A DNA stretch of 64,000 bases from Terriglobia bacterium (GTDB lineage: Bacteria; Acidobacteriota; Terriglobia; Bryobacterales; UBA6623): assembly GCA_009838515.1 (NCBI GenBank), contig VXRL01000031.1, positions 100,773 through 164,772 on the forward strand, read 5' to 3'. Below the pieces are notes generated by a model. It was not told where the DNA came from and made no database searches. It was given only the letters and a program-made list of their open reading frames with translations. Within the stretch, counting starts at the first letter, position 1. Every line of letters starts with the position of its first letter. Position numbers and translations under genes: made by a program. Positions 34,518 through 42,694 of the stretch are shown in pieces.

Positions 34518-35300
34518 ATGGACAGACGCAATTTCGTAGCGACGGCTTCGGCTGCCGGGCTGGCGGCCGGGTCTGTTGCTGCGGCCGACAAAGCTGACGG
34601 CGAGAACCAGATCTTTGAGATCCGCTGCTACAAGCTGCGCTACTCGAAGTCCGACCAGTTCGGGCGACTGACCCAGTTCTTGGAGCAGGAGCACCTGCCG
34701 ATGACGAAGCGGGTGGGATTGGTGCAGGGCTATTTCCGCGTCACCCTCGGAGAGTTCACGCCGCGAGTCTACACGCTGTCGGCGTACGACTCCTTGGCGG
34801 ACATGGGCGAGAAGCTCGCCGCCAAGCGAGCGGACGAGGATTGGAGCAAGGCTTCGGCCGAATTCGGATCCCACGACCACGCTCCCTACGACCGGGTGGA
34901 GAGCTGGCTGCTGCGTGCGTTTGACGGGATGAAGACCATCGAGGTACCGCCGCCTGCGGAGAAGGGGCGCGCCTTCGACCTGCGGATCTACGAGCAGGAG
35001 ACGGTGCGGGACACGCAGGAGAAGATGCGGATGTTCAACGAGGAAGAGATCCAGATCTTCCGAGATTGCGGGATCCACCCGGTTTTCTTCGGCGAGACGA
35101 TCGTGGGCTCGCACATGCCCAGCTTGATCTACATGTCGCACTACGCCGACATGGAAGCCCGTGGCAAGGCTTGGTCGACCTTCGGCAGGAGTGAGGCTTG
35201 GAACCGGATCAAGGTCACGCCGGGCTGGAGCAACGCGGAGATCGTTTCGACGGTGTCGAACATCCACTTGGCCGGACTGCCCTTCTCGCCGATCCGCTAA
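34518..35300 (+). CDS. secreted NIPSNAP family protein
   Basis: The 260-residue protein begins with a twin-arginine-like signal (MDRRNFVATASAAGLAAG) and contains two ferredoxin-like NIPSNAP modules, about residues 33-130 (FEIRCYKLRYSKSDQ) and 150-255 (FDLRIYEQETVRDTQEKM). NIPSNAP proteins of this secreted type are frequent in Planctomycetes, Verrucomicrobia and Acidobacteriota, near sulfatases and sugar genes, but their function is unknown. The frame is open from 34446; ATG 34518 is chosen because it starts the signal sequence and sits 7 nt from a -10 hexamer. Confidence 0.85.
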   Translation: MDRRNFVATASAAGLAAGSVAAADKADGENQIFEIRCYKLRYSKSDQFGRLTQFLEQEHLPMTKRVGLVQGYFRVTLGEFTPRVYTLSAYDSLADMGEKLAAKRADEDWSKASAEFGSHDHAPYDRVESWLLRAFDGMKTIEVPPPAEKGRAFDLRIYEQETVRDTQEKMRMFNEEEIQIFRDCGIHPVFFGETIVGSHMPSLIYMSHYADMEARGKAWSTFGRSEAWNRIKVTPGWSNAEIVSTVSNIHLAGLPFSPIR

Positions 35301-35336
35301 CGCGCGCCTTTTCGACCGAACCGCGCGTTGCCCACC

Positions 35337-35342
35337 TACAAT
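35337..35342 (+). promoter_or_regulatory. -10 element TACAAT of a probable leaderless promoter
   Basis: TACAAT is followed by 7 bases and ATG 35350, with no ribosome-binding site. An in-frame ATG at 35341 overlaps the hexamer itself and is disfavoured. The -35 is weak. Confidence 0.5.
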
Positions 35343-35349
35343 GTGGGCC

Positions 35350-37125
35350 ATGCAGCGACGCAGCTTTCTCCGCATTTCGCCAGCACTGCCCGGCTTGGCC
35401 GCTGCGGCATGCCGGCCGGCCGAAGCTCGGCCGAACGTGTTGTGGATACTGGCCGAGGATTTCTCGCCAGACCTTGCCTGCTACGGCAACGAGCTCGTGC
35501 GTACCCCGAACCTCGACCGCTTGGCGGCGGAGGGCGTGCGCTACACCCAGTGCATCTGCACGGCTCCCGTCTGCTCGGCGGCGCGCTCCGCCCTCATGAC
35601 CGGGATGTTCCAGACCTCGATCGGTGCCCACAACCACCGGAGCTACCGGGACCGTCCGCGCAACTTGCCCGGAGGTGTCGAGACCGTTACCGACATGTTT
35701 CGCAAAGCAGGCTACTTCACAGCGAATTGCCGCGAGCCGGCTCCCGGCATCCGGGTCGGAGGCAAGACCGATTTCAATTTCAGTGTCGAGGAGCCGTTCG
35801 ACGGCAGCGACTGGAGCGAGCGGCCCTATGGAGTGCCGTTCTACGCGCAGGTGAATTTCCCCGAGACGCACCGCAAGTTCCGCCGCTTTGATCAAGCGCC
35901 GGTGAATCCGGACGTCGTCCCGCTGCCCGCCTTCTATCCGGACCATCCGGTGGTCCGGGAGGACATCGCGCTGTACCTCGACACGGCCCAGCATCTCGAC
36001 GTGAAGGTCGGCAAGGTGATCCAGCGCTTGAAGGACGAGGGGCTCTACGACGAAACGATCATTTTCTTCTTCGGTGACCATGGGCAGGCGTTGCATCGCG
36101 GCAAGCAGTGGCTCTATGAGCAGGGGATCCACATCCCCCTGATCGTCAGGATCCCGCCTCGATTCCAGCCGTCTGGCTTCGAGCCGGGCACCGCCGATGG
36201 CCAGCTGTTGCAGCATATCGACATCACGGCCACATCGATGCATCTTGTCGGCGAGAGTCCCCCCGGCGCGATGCAGGGTCGAGTGTTCATCGGCCCGGAT
36301 GCGGAGCCGGAGCCGGACTATGCCTTTGCGGCGAGGGACCGCTGCGACGAGACGGTAGACCGGATCCGCTGCGTGCGGGACAAGCGCTGGAAGCTGATCC
36401 GCAATTTCCTGCCGGATCGGCCCTACGCGCAGAAGAACCATTACAAAGACACGAGCTATCCGGCCTTGCAGGTCATGCGTCAGTTGCATTCGAGCGGCCA
36501 GCTGACCGGGCCGGCAGCTCTCTGGATGGCGCCCACCAGGCCCGACTACGAGCTGTACGATATCCAGTCTGATCCCGAAGAGGTCAACAACTTGGCGGAG
36601 AGTTCAGAGCACGCCGACATCTTCGATCGGCTGCGGGAGCGGCTTGCGGATTGGATCGAAGAGACCGATGATCACGGCCGGGAGCTCGAGGATCCGCTCC
36701 CCGCCGAGTACGACCTGCGGACGATGGTCGCTGGCTGGTACACCAACAACGGGTTGCTGAGCGAGTCGGACAGTGGGCTCCGCTTGGAATGGACAGGAAA
36801 GGGGCGGCGTCCCCAAGAGGTCGTCGTGCCTTGGGTCGTGCAGGGCGGGGCCCTGAGGCTGGAGCTGGAACTGCGGAGCGAGGCGGCGCGGAATCTGAAA
36901 GTGCGCTGGGGCAATCCCGCCCAGATGGGTGGATTGGGAGAGTCAGGCTTTAGCTTGACGGGCGGGTCGAAGTGGCAGACGGTCGCTGTGGATTTCGACT
37001 GCGAGGGCTGGCTCGCTTGGTTCTCGATCCTCTTCCCGGCTGGCGAGAGCGTTGCGTTCTGCCGCCATGCGAGGTTGCGCCGACAAGACGGGTCAAGCGT
37101 GCTGCACGAGTGGCGGTTCGCATAG
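35350..37125 (+). CDS. type I (formylglycine) sulfatase, exported
   Basis: The 591-residue protein has a short Tat-like leader (MQRRSFLRISPALPGLAAAA). The sulfatase core starts at NVLWILAEDFSPD, where metal-binding Asp are expected. The modification site reads CSAAR (in APVCSAARSALMTG), a CxAxR variant of CxPxR in which the Cys becomes formylglycine. A late metal-site motif FFFGDHGQALHRGKQWLYEQG is clear. The layout resembles heparan N-sulfatase-like enzymes, with an extra C-terminal beta-rich domain (about residues 480-591). It probably removes sulfate from a glycan in the periplasm. The FGE encoded at 11560 is a likely maturase. It directly follows the NIPSNAP gene. Confidence 0.88.
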   Translation: MQRRSFLRISPALPGLAAAACRPAEARPNVLWILAEDFSPDLACYGNELVRTPNLDRLAAEGVRYTQCICTAPVCSAARSALMTGMFQTSIGAHNHRSYRDRPRNLPGGVETVTDMFRKAGYFTANCREPAPGIRVGGKTDFNFSVEEPFDGSDWSERPYGVPFYAQVNFPETHRKFRRFDQAPVNPDVVPLPAFYPDHPVVREDIALYLDTAQHLDVKVGKVIQRLKDEGLYDETIIFFFGDHGQALHRGKQWLYEQGIHIPLIVRIPPRFQPSGFEPGTADGQLLQHIDITATSMHLVGESPPGAMQGRVFIGPDAEPEPDYAFAARDRCDETVDRIRCVRDKRWKLIRNFLPDRPYAQKNHYKDTSYPALQVMRQLHSSGQLTGPAALWMAPTRPDYELYDIQSDPEEVNNLAESSEHADIFDRLRERLADWIEETDDHGRELEDPLPAEYDLRTMVAGWYTNNGLLSESDSGLRLEWTGKGRRPQEVVVPWVVQGGALRLELELRSEAARNLKVRWGNPAQMGGLGESGFSLTGGSKWQTVAVDFDCEGWLAWFSILFPAGESVAFCRHARLRRQDGSSVLHEWRFA

Positions 37126-37308
37126 GGCGTTGGCGGAAGGAGCTTCGGCGGCTTACCCACGTGCATGGTGGAGTGACCTGCTCCAGCCCTGGGCGGCAGG
37201 CGGTCCAGCCTGGCTTGTCGGCTACGTCCCTGTGCTCGTTACCGGCTTGACTTTGGGGATTTGGCGGCGAGGCCCTTGCGGTGCCAAGCGGTGACCGCGC
37301 GCCTTGCG

Positions 37309-39828
37309 CTATTCGCGAAATAATGCGCTGTCCGCGACCGCGGCGATGGTGTCCACGATGCGGTGCTCGCTCTGCGCCGACTGAGACAGGATGCTCTGGA
37401 TCTCCGCTTCGTTTTCGGGTTCCACCCCGTTCGCGTAGATGAGCAGCTTCGTGATGAAGCAGCGGACGAACCGCTCAAGGTTCTCTGGGCGGAGGAGGTG
37501 GCGACGAAATTCTATGATGTCCCGGTACTCGATCCCATCGGGAAGCGTGGCGCTGGCATCGACAGGGATCGGCTTGCTCTCCCAAGGTCTTGGCAGTGTC
37601 GGCAGACCCAGCCCGGCCCGCTGCCTGTCTTGTTCCTCGATCTCGAGCAGGGTCTGCTTGGACGGCTTAGCGGCAATGTGCTCTGTGTAGTTGTCGCGCC
37701 AGGCGCCGACGGGGTCGAAGTTCTCGAAGGCGTACCCGTACGGATCGATGCTGGCATGGCAGGAGGCGCAGGATCCGTCTTCCGTATGAGCCGCGAGGAT
37801 CTGCTTGATCGTCTTCGCTTGGCGAATATCAGGCTCGGTGATATTGACGTCGGCCGGGGGCTGCGGAGGATGAATTCCCAAGAATTTCTCCATCACGTAT
37901 ACAGCCCGGTGGATCGGTGACGTTCCCAGGCTGTCAGCGGTCAAGGTGAGGAACGCTCCCATGCCAAGCAGCCCGCCGCGCCGCCCGTCGGCGAAGGTGT
38001 ACTTTCGCAGCGTCGAATCTTGGGGCACGCCGTCGATCTGATAGACCTTGGCAAGGTCCGCGTTGATGAATGAGTAGTTTGCCGAAAGCAGCTCGGTGAC
38101 GGGCAGGTTGTTTTCCACCACGTGGCGGAAGAACCGCAGCACTTCGTTGACCATGTCCTCGCTCAGGCGCTTGCGGTCATAGAGCGGGTAGCGGTCAGGA
38201 TCTGGGGCCATGAAGTTGATCCGGTCCAGTTCCAGCCACGAACGCGGGAAGTGCCGCAGGAACTCCTCGGCTCCGGATCCATCGATTCGCGCCTGCAGCA
38301 GCGAGCGAATCCCCCCAAGGTCATCCAGCCGCCCCGTGCGGGCCGGTTCGCGGATGCTCTCGCCGGGAATCGTGCTCTCCAGGAAGTAGCTGAGCTTGGT
38401 GGCCAAGCGGTCGGACCGTACGCCGTCGCCGAGATTCAATAGCAGGAAGGACGGCGAAGCGAGAATCGCTACGATGCCCTCCTTGATTGCGTCTAGATCG
38501 CTCATCTCGCCAGCTTTGGATCGAACCAAGCGAACTATGGAGTCGAGTTCGCGGTCGCGAACTGGCCGGCGCCACGCCCTGTCCGCGATTGGGCGGAGAA
38601 TCGTTGCAGCGTCTTGAGCCCGAGGGTTTCGCCCCAATAGCTCGATCTGGCGCTCGGGCGGCCAGCTGTCGTACTGCGGGCCCTTGACCTCGGCATGCAA
38701 CAGTCGCGGGCGCGCTCCCTGCCAATGCTCCGTCCAATGGCTCCAGTGGCGGGGATTCTTCGCGGTTCTGGCAGGGGCCTTCGGGAGCATCTCCTGCAAG
38801 ACTCGGTCGTACAGCCCTGGGTCGTGCTGCTTGATGTAGTCATGGCCGATCGAAAACTGGAACTTGAAGTTTCCGTTACCCCTGAAGCGCAGCCCGTCCG
38901 TCGGGTAGGAAAGCTCGAGCCTTGTCCCAGCGGCAATCCACTCCTCCATCTCGATGTCGGCTGCCTCGCCATCGGGAAGATCGAAGACTCTCTTCCGATC
39001 CCCCAAATGGACTGCCAGCCGGACGGGGTCGCCGTGGTAGATTCCGGTCTCGTCAGCGTCGTAGACACCGCGATCCGTGGCCGCGGCTCGGATCTTGATG
39101 CGGTACCGCCCCGTAAAGGGGGCCATGTTGAAGTTTGAGAAAAAGACACGCAGTCGCGGGTCTAGGAAGTCGACGCTTTCCGGGGTGCGGATCGCCCACT
39201 CGCGTCCCGCCGCTTGCGACAAGCTGGTCATCCGCATCTTGTCAGCCGTTACGATGTAGCGTCGGGTCGCCGGAAGCGGACCGGAAAGAATGGTTGCGTC
39301 AACAACCCTTCGGAACGCCTCGATGTACTGTTCCAGATGGAACTGGCTCAGCCCGAGGGTGTCGCCAACGGTGTCGAACCCATCTTCGAGAGTGTCGCCG
39401 AGCAGATTGGCCAGCGGCTGGTGGGTGCCGACGTCTTCGATCAAGAGAACATCACGGACGCTATTGGCCAGCTCTCGATTGTTCAGTCTTCGCGGGGGTG
39501 CGGGTTTCGGCTGAGCGGCTGCGTCGTAGTGGGCGCGAATTCTCTCGTCCAGATATCGGATCAGCCGTCGCCGCTCCTCGATAGACAACTGGCTCTCGTT
39601 CGCAGGAGGCATGTACCCCGCCTCGACATATTTCCGGCTCTTGGCCCAGAGCTCAATGCTCTGAGCGTTGGGATTGCTGCCGAGGGAGCCCACGCTGAAG
39701 CCGGCCGGCGGGTCCACGTCTTTGTGGCACGTTGCGCAATGAGCCTCGAGGAGCGTTTGGTCGGCGAGAACTGACTGAGGGATCGCGAGCGCCGCCAGCA
39801 AGCCCGCTAGTCGGAGACGACTAGACAT
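37309..39828 (-). CDS. planctomycete-type cytochrome c with DUF1587/1595/1592/1588/1585 modules
   Basis: An 839-residue secreted protein with a signal peptide (LAGLLAALAIPQSVLA). CATCH at residues 31-35 is a cytochrome-c heme site in a PSCyt1-like domain. The following blocks match the known order: DUF1587 (RRLNNRELANSVRDVLL), DUF1595 (ARPRL...RAWRRPVRDRELD), DUF1592 (LSYFLESTIPGE), DUF1588 (GGLLGMGAFLTLTADSLGTSPIHRAVYVMEKFLG) and DUF1585 at the C-terminus. A second heme-like site CASCH lies in DGSCASCHASIDPYGYAFENFDPVGAW. The function is unproven; a role in periplasmic electron transfer during polymer oxidation is an inference. The start overlaps the DUF1552 stop by 8 bp, so the two are coupled. 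Confidence 0.9.
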   Translation of the reverse strand: MSSRLRLAGLLAALAIPQSVLADQTLLEAHCATCHKDVDPPAGFSVGSLGSNPNAQSIELWAKSRKYVEAGYMPPANESQLSIEERRRLIRYLDERIRAHYDAAAQPKPAPPRRLNNRELANSVRDVLLIEDVGTHQPLANLLGDTLEDGFDTVGDTLGLSQFHLEQYIEAFRRVVDATILSGPLPATRRYIVTADKMRMTSLSQAAGREWAIRTPESVDFLDPRLRVFFSNFNMAPFTGRYRIKIRAAATDRGVYDADETGIYHGDPVRLAVHLGDRKRVFDLPDGEAADIEMEEWIAAGTRLELSYPTDGLRFRGNGNFKFQFSIGHDYIKQHDPGLYDRVLQEMLPKAPARTAKNPRHWSHWTEHWQGARPRLLHAEVKGPQYDSWPPERQIELLGRNPRAQDAATILRPIADRAWRRPVRDRELDSIVRLVRSKAGEMSDLDAIKEGIVAILASPSFLLLNLGDGVRSDRLATKLSYFLESTIPGESIREPARTGRLDDLGGIRSLLQARIDGSGAEEFLRHFPRSWLELDRINFMAPDPDRYPLYDRKRLSEDMVNEVLRFFRHVVENNLPVTELLSANYSFINADLAKVYQIDGVPQDSTLRKYTFADGRRGGLLGMGAFLTLTADSLGTSPIHRAVYVMEKFLGIHPPQPPADVNITEPDIRQAKTIKQILAAHTEDGSCASCHASIDPYGYAFENFDPVGAWRDNYTEHIAAKPSKQTLLEIEEQDRQRAGLGLPTLPRPWESKPIPVDASATLPDGIEYRDIIEFRRHLLRPENLERFVRCFITKLLIYANGVEPENEAEIQSILSQSAQSEHRIVDTIAAVADSALFRE

Positions 39829-41068
39829 GACGCAGGTCGAACGATCCCGTGCTGGTGTTAAACCTGTCCCGGTCGATACCGAAGCGTCGGATCAGCGTCA
39901 GGAACAGATTGCAGAGCGGCATGTTGGTTCCGGAGGCGCTGCGGGTGTCGACGTGGCCGCGGTGCTTGAAGCCGCCTCCTGCCACGAGGATTGGCAGGTT
40001 TCGGTTCGAATGCGTTCCGCCGTAGCCCATGCCGCTGCCGAAGAGGACGATCGTGTGATCGAGCATCGTGCCGTCCGCGTTGGGCTCTTGGATCGCGTCG
40101 AGCTTCCCGAGACACCTTGACAGCTGTGCGATCTGGAAGGACTCGATCGCGACCAACTCGGCGACGATCTCCTCCTTCTTTCCGTTGTGGGTGCAGGCGT
40201 GATATCCGCGCGTGACGCCGTCAAGGTCCCTGTAGCTGAGCTCGTTCGGGAAAGCCACGGTAGCAACCCGGGTCAAGTCGGTCTGAAACGCGTAGGCGAT
40301 CATGTCGAAGATGGCGTTGTAGCGATTCTCGACGGTCGCTTCATAGGCAGAGAAGTGTTCGGAGATGTCGAACCGAGGCTTGTCGCGGTTGATCCATTGC
40401 GTGCGGTCTGCGAAGCTGCTTTCCAGCTCTCGCACCGAGGTTGCGTACTGATCCAAGCGCTCGCTGTCTCGGCTTCCCAGGCGCCGCCTCAGCGCCGCCA
40501 ATTGCTCCCCAGCGGAGTCTAGGATGCTACCGTTGCGTTCGATCAGTGCTCGCCGTGCCGTCCGTTCTTCCGGCGTTAGGTTCAGAAACAGCTGATCGAA
40601 TAGCCTTTGGGGGTCCGTAAACGGCTTCAGTTCGACGCCGTTGGAGTTCCAACTCATCCGGATCCCGCTCTCGAGAGCCGCGTGGACCGAGGCAAACCGC
40701 ACGCGGCCGGACGTCCTCCGAGCGATCACTTGGTCGAGGGAAACGTTCTTTTCGGGGTACGCCTGGCTGTTCTCGGGCAAGATGCCGTTCAGGAACGAGA
40801 TCTCGCGGCCGTGTCCGCTGACCATCCCGTGATCGGTATGGGCCAGGATCGACATACGATCCCTCAGCCACTCGAGAGAGCGGAGGGTTCTGGGAAGTGC
40901 GAACGCCTTGCCGAATTGCTCCGGGAAGAAGTGCTCGGGGTGCATTCCGAGCGGGTTGCCGACGACCAAGAGCCGCAATGGCGAGGATTCGTTCGCGAGC
41001 GTTCCGGCCTCTAGCAGGGGTAGCGTCAACACCCCGCCCAGCCCCTTCAGAATGATGCGACGATCCAT
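39821..41068 (-). CDS. DUF1552 family protein, partner of the DUF1592 cytochrome
   Basis: The 415-residue protein has an N-terminal signal (MDRRIILKGLGGVLTLPLLEAG). It keeps the DUF1552 landmarks: LLVVGNPLGMHPEHFFP, SILAHTDHGMVSGHGRE, SLDQVIARR, GYHACTHNG and the end region TIVLFGSGMGYGGTHSNRNLPILVAGG, which recalls alkaline-phosphatase-like DUF1501 folds. DUF1552 genes nearly always sit beside DUF1592 cytochromes in these phyla; the biochemical role is unknown. AGAGGA precedes the ATG. First gene of the two-gene operon. Confidence 0.9.
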   Translation of the reverse strand: MDRRIILKGLGGVLTLPLLEAGTLANESSPLRLLVVGNPLGMHPEHFFPEQFGKAFALPRTLRSLEWLRDRMSILAHTDHGMVSGHGREISFLNGILPENSQAYPEKNVSLDQVIARRTSGRVRFASVHAALESGIRMSWNSNGVELKPFTDPQRLFDQLFLNLTPEERTARRALIERNGSILDSAGEQLAALRRRLGSRDSERLDQYATSVRELESSFADRTQWINRDKPRFDISEHFSAYEATVENRYNAIFDMIAYAFQTDLTRVATVAFPNELSYRDLDGVTRGYHACTHNGKKEEIVAELVAIESFQIAQLSRCLGKLDAIQEPNADGTMLDHTIVLFGSGMGYGGTHSNRNLPILVAGGGFKHRGHVDTRSASGTNMPLCNLFLTLIRRFGIDRDRFNTSTGSFDLRHV

Positions 41069-41389
41069 GCCTGTTCCTCTCAGAGCTATTCTCGCCCAGC
41101 TAGGTTGGCGCCGGCCCTAGCGGTTGCATCCCGATATCGGCGGACGGTGCCAACACCGATACAGAGCGCGCCAACAACGTCGCGAGCCGCCGTGCGTTGC
41201 CCGCTACCGGTCGTTCCTCTGACCAAGCCTGCGAACACTAACGTCATGATAAAGCGGCGGACAGTCGGGTTACAAGCGAACAAGGATGCGGTGTGTCGTG
41301 GAAGATCGCACGGCATGCCACCGGTGCGGCTTGGCTGCAGCCCGCATACGCCTTGGATGCCATTCCGCCCAAGTTGACCTAGCAGCCGT
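41069..41389. other. intergenic stretch with no supported gene
   Basis: Upstream of DUF1552. It should carry that operon's promoter, but I see no clear hexamers. Short open frames on both strands lack ribosome sites and recognisable content. It runs into the nirK remnant. Confidence 0.5.
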
Positions 41390-41693
41390 TTCAAATGCCA
41401 GCAGCCGAGGCATCTTGGAGGGAAGTGCTCTCAGCCGTGCCCCGGCTGGCGCTGCCGACTCGTCGGCCGACGAAATCGACGGTCTGCCGCGCATCACGCC
41501 GGATCTCGCCCAACCGCCGTCCGTCCCCGAGCACGAGTAGATTTCCACGGGTGGTCCGCTCATCGTCGAAATCGAGCTTGTCGCCCGTGGGCGGAAGAGG
41601 GTCGTGAACGGATCTGGCGAAGAAATCCATGCCCGCACCTTCAATGGCACTATTCCGGTGCCTCTCACTGTTCGTCAGGCAGGCGGTAGTTGA
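41390..41693 (+). pseudogene. N-terminal remnant of copper nitrite reductase (nirK/aniA)
   Basis: Read in one frame, the remnant gives EIDGLPRITPDLAQPPSVPEHE, an in-frame TAG (41538-41540), then GGPLIVEIELVARG, GEEIHARTFNGTIPVPLTV and a stop at 41691. This follows the mature N-terminus of NirK (EIAALPRxKVELVDPPFVHAH..GGPKVVEF..HAMxFNGTVPGPLxVVHQ) almost position by position. The region ahead (SRGILEGSALSRA) looks like an eroded Tat leader. The gene breaks off after the first beta strands, before any copper ligand, so it is dead. The stop could be a CAG to TAG change. The truncation point coincides with the -35 of the toxin-antitoxin promoter. Confidence 0.7.
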
Positions 41694-41717
41694 CCATGGT
41701 CATGACCATAGTATAAT
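41690..41717 (+). promoter_or_regulatory. toxin-antitoxin promoter with three contiguous half-site operator
   Basis: TTGACC (41690-41695) and a perfect TATAAT (41712-41717) are 16 bp apart. Between and over them lies TGACCATGGTCATGACCA (41691-41708), three contiguous 6-bp half-sites in alternating orientation that make two overlapping perfect palindromes. Such a site would let two antitoxin dimers bind side by side and block the promoter, as expected for Phd-type conditional autorepression. Confidence 0.75.
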
Positions 41718-41746
41718 GTGAGACATCTCTCTGGAGGATCCGACTG

Positions 41747-42028
41747 ATGGAAAGCGCCACCGGCAAGTTCGACAACCCTGTGACCATGAAGGCATCGGAA
41801 TTCAAAGCCAAGTGTCTGCAGCTAATGGACGACGTGGCTGCAGGTGGCGGCGAGGTCATAATCACCAAGCACGGTCGTCCCATCTCCCGATTAGTGCCTT
41901 ACCGAACAAAGCCCTCTACGCTCTTCGGTATTGACAGGGGTCGCATCCAAGTCTTGGGTGACATCGTCGAGCCGGTCGATGTGGTTTGGGAAGCCGAGAC
42001 CGATCCCGGCCGCAGCGTGGCTCCGTGA
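41747..42028 (+). CDS. Phd/YefM-type antitoxin
   Basis: A 93-residue antitoxin. It has the typical Phd/YefM fold start (VTMKASEFKAKCLQLMDDVAAGGGEVIITKHGRPISRLVPY, DNA-binding and dimerisation part, about residues 12-52), followed by a flexible C-terminal arm that should wrap the toxin. GGAGG precedes the ATG by 9 nt. The stop codon overlaps the toxin's GTG start (GTGA), the usual coupling. The palindromic operator directly upstream supports autoregulation. Confidence 0.88.
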   Translation: MESATGKFDNPVTMKASEFKAKCLQLMDDVAAGGGEVIITKHGRPISRLVPYRTKPSTLFGIDRGRIQVLGDIVEPVDVVWEAETDPGRSVAP

Positions 42029-42423
42029 CATTGCTTGACACCCACGTATTGCTCTGGTTGCGCACAGGGGACGCTCGCCTCGGGAACCTTGCGCTACGAG
42101 AGATCGACCGCGCGTGGCAGGTCGGCGAGGTCGCCGTGTCTGCCATCACCTTCTGGGAAGTGGCATTGCTTCACGAGAAGAGGCGGATCGCCTTCTCGGG
42201 GGACGTGTCTCTGTGGCGTCGAGAACAGTTGGAGCAGGGGCTCGTCGAAGTGCCCGTTGACGGTGAAATAGGGGTCCGCGCCAACAGATTGTCCGGCTTC
42301 CACGGCGACCCTGCTGACCGGATTATCTTGGCCACCGCCCAAGACGGGCACCGGCTGCTGACTGGAGATCAGAGGATTCTCTCATGGGGCAGAGATCTGG
42401 ACCGCTTGGACGCCCGCAAGTGA
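42025..42423 (+). CDS. PIN-domain toxin (VapC-like ribonuclease)
   Basis: A 132-residue PIN nuclease. The metal-binding acidic residues are visible: D in LLDTHVLLW (residue 5), E in FWEVALLHEK, D in HGDPADRIILATA, and D in LLTGDQRIL. The LLDTHxLLW opening is typical of PIN toxins paired with Phd antitoxins. Start is GTG 42025, overlapping the antitoxin stop; an open frame from 41986 lies within the antitoxin. The presumed role is tRNA or rRNA cleavage under stress; the target is unknown. The gene looks intact. Confidence 0.88.
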   Translation: MTLLDTHVLLWLRTGDARLGNLALREIDRAWQVGEVAVSAITFWEVALLHEKRRIAFSGDVSLWRREQLEQGLVEVPVDGEIGVRANRLSGFHGDPADRIILATAQDGHRLLTGDQRILSWGRDLDRLDARK

Positions 42424-42629
42424 CCGGGCGGAGGGTGGGCTGCTGGAGCTTCGCTGTCGGAGCTGCGTCGGCCTTGATGGCCGGGAGTGGTGAGGCGGCG
42501 CGCTGCGGTGGGTGCAGCGAGGGACCCCATGCCCCCTCGCTAGGGACCTAGCAACGACGGCCTCGCGTCCACGGGACACCTGCATCCGGGATTGCGGAGG
42601 GCTGTCAAGCTGCCGAACCCGCCCGGCAA

Positions 42630-42660
42630 GGAAAAGAAAGCGCCGCGCCGAAGCGCGGCC
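42630..42660 (-). terminator. rho-independent terminator retained from a TonB-receptor gene
   Basis: On the - strand GCCGCGC-TTCG-GCGCGGC (42659-42642) forms a perfect 7-bp stem with a stable TTCG loop, followed by CTTTCTTTTC. It lies 35 bp beyond the stop codon of the receptor-tail remnant and corresponds to the terminator at 47262-47297 of the intact copy. Confidence 0.75.
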
Positions 42661-42694
42661 CGAGCGAGGTCGAACTCGGTCGGAGGCGTGTAGC

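Noticed and set aside
41086..41394. A 102-codon open frame on the - strand upstream of DUF1552
   Set aside because: No ribosome site and no recognisable content; it also overlaps the start of the nirK relic.
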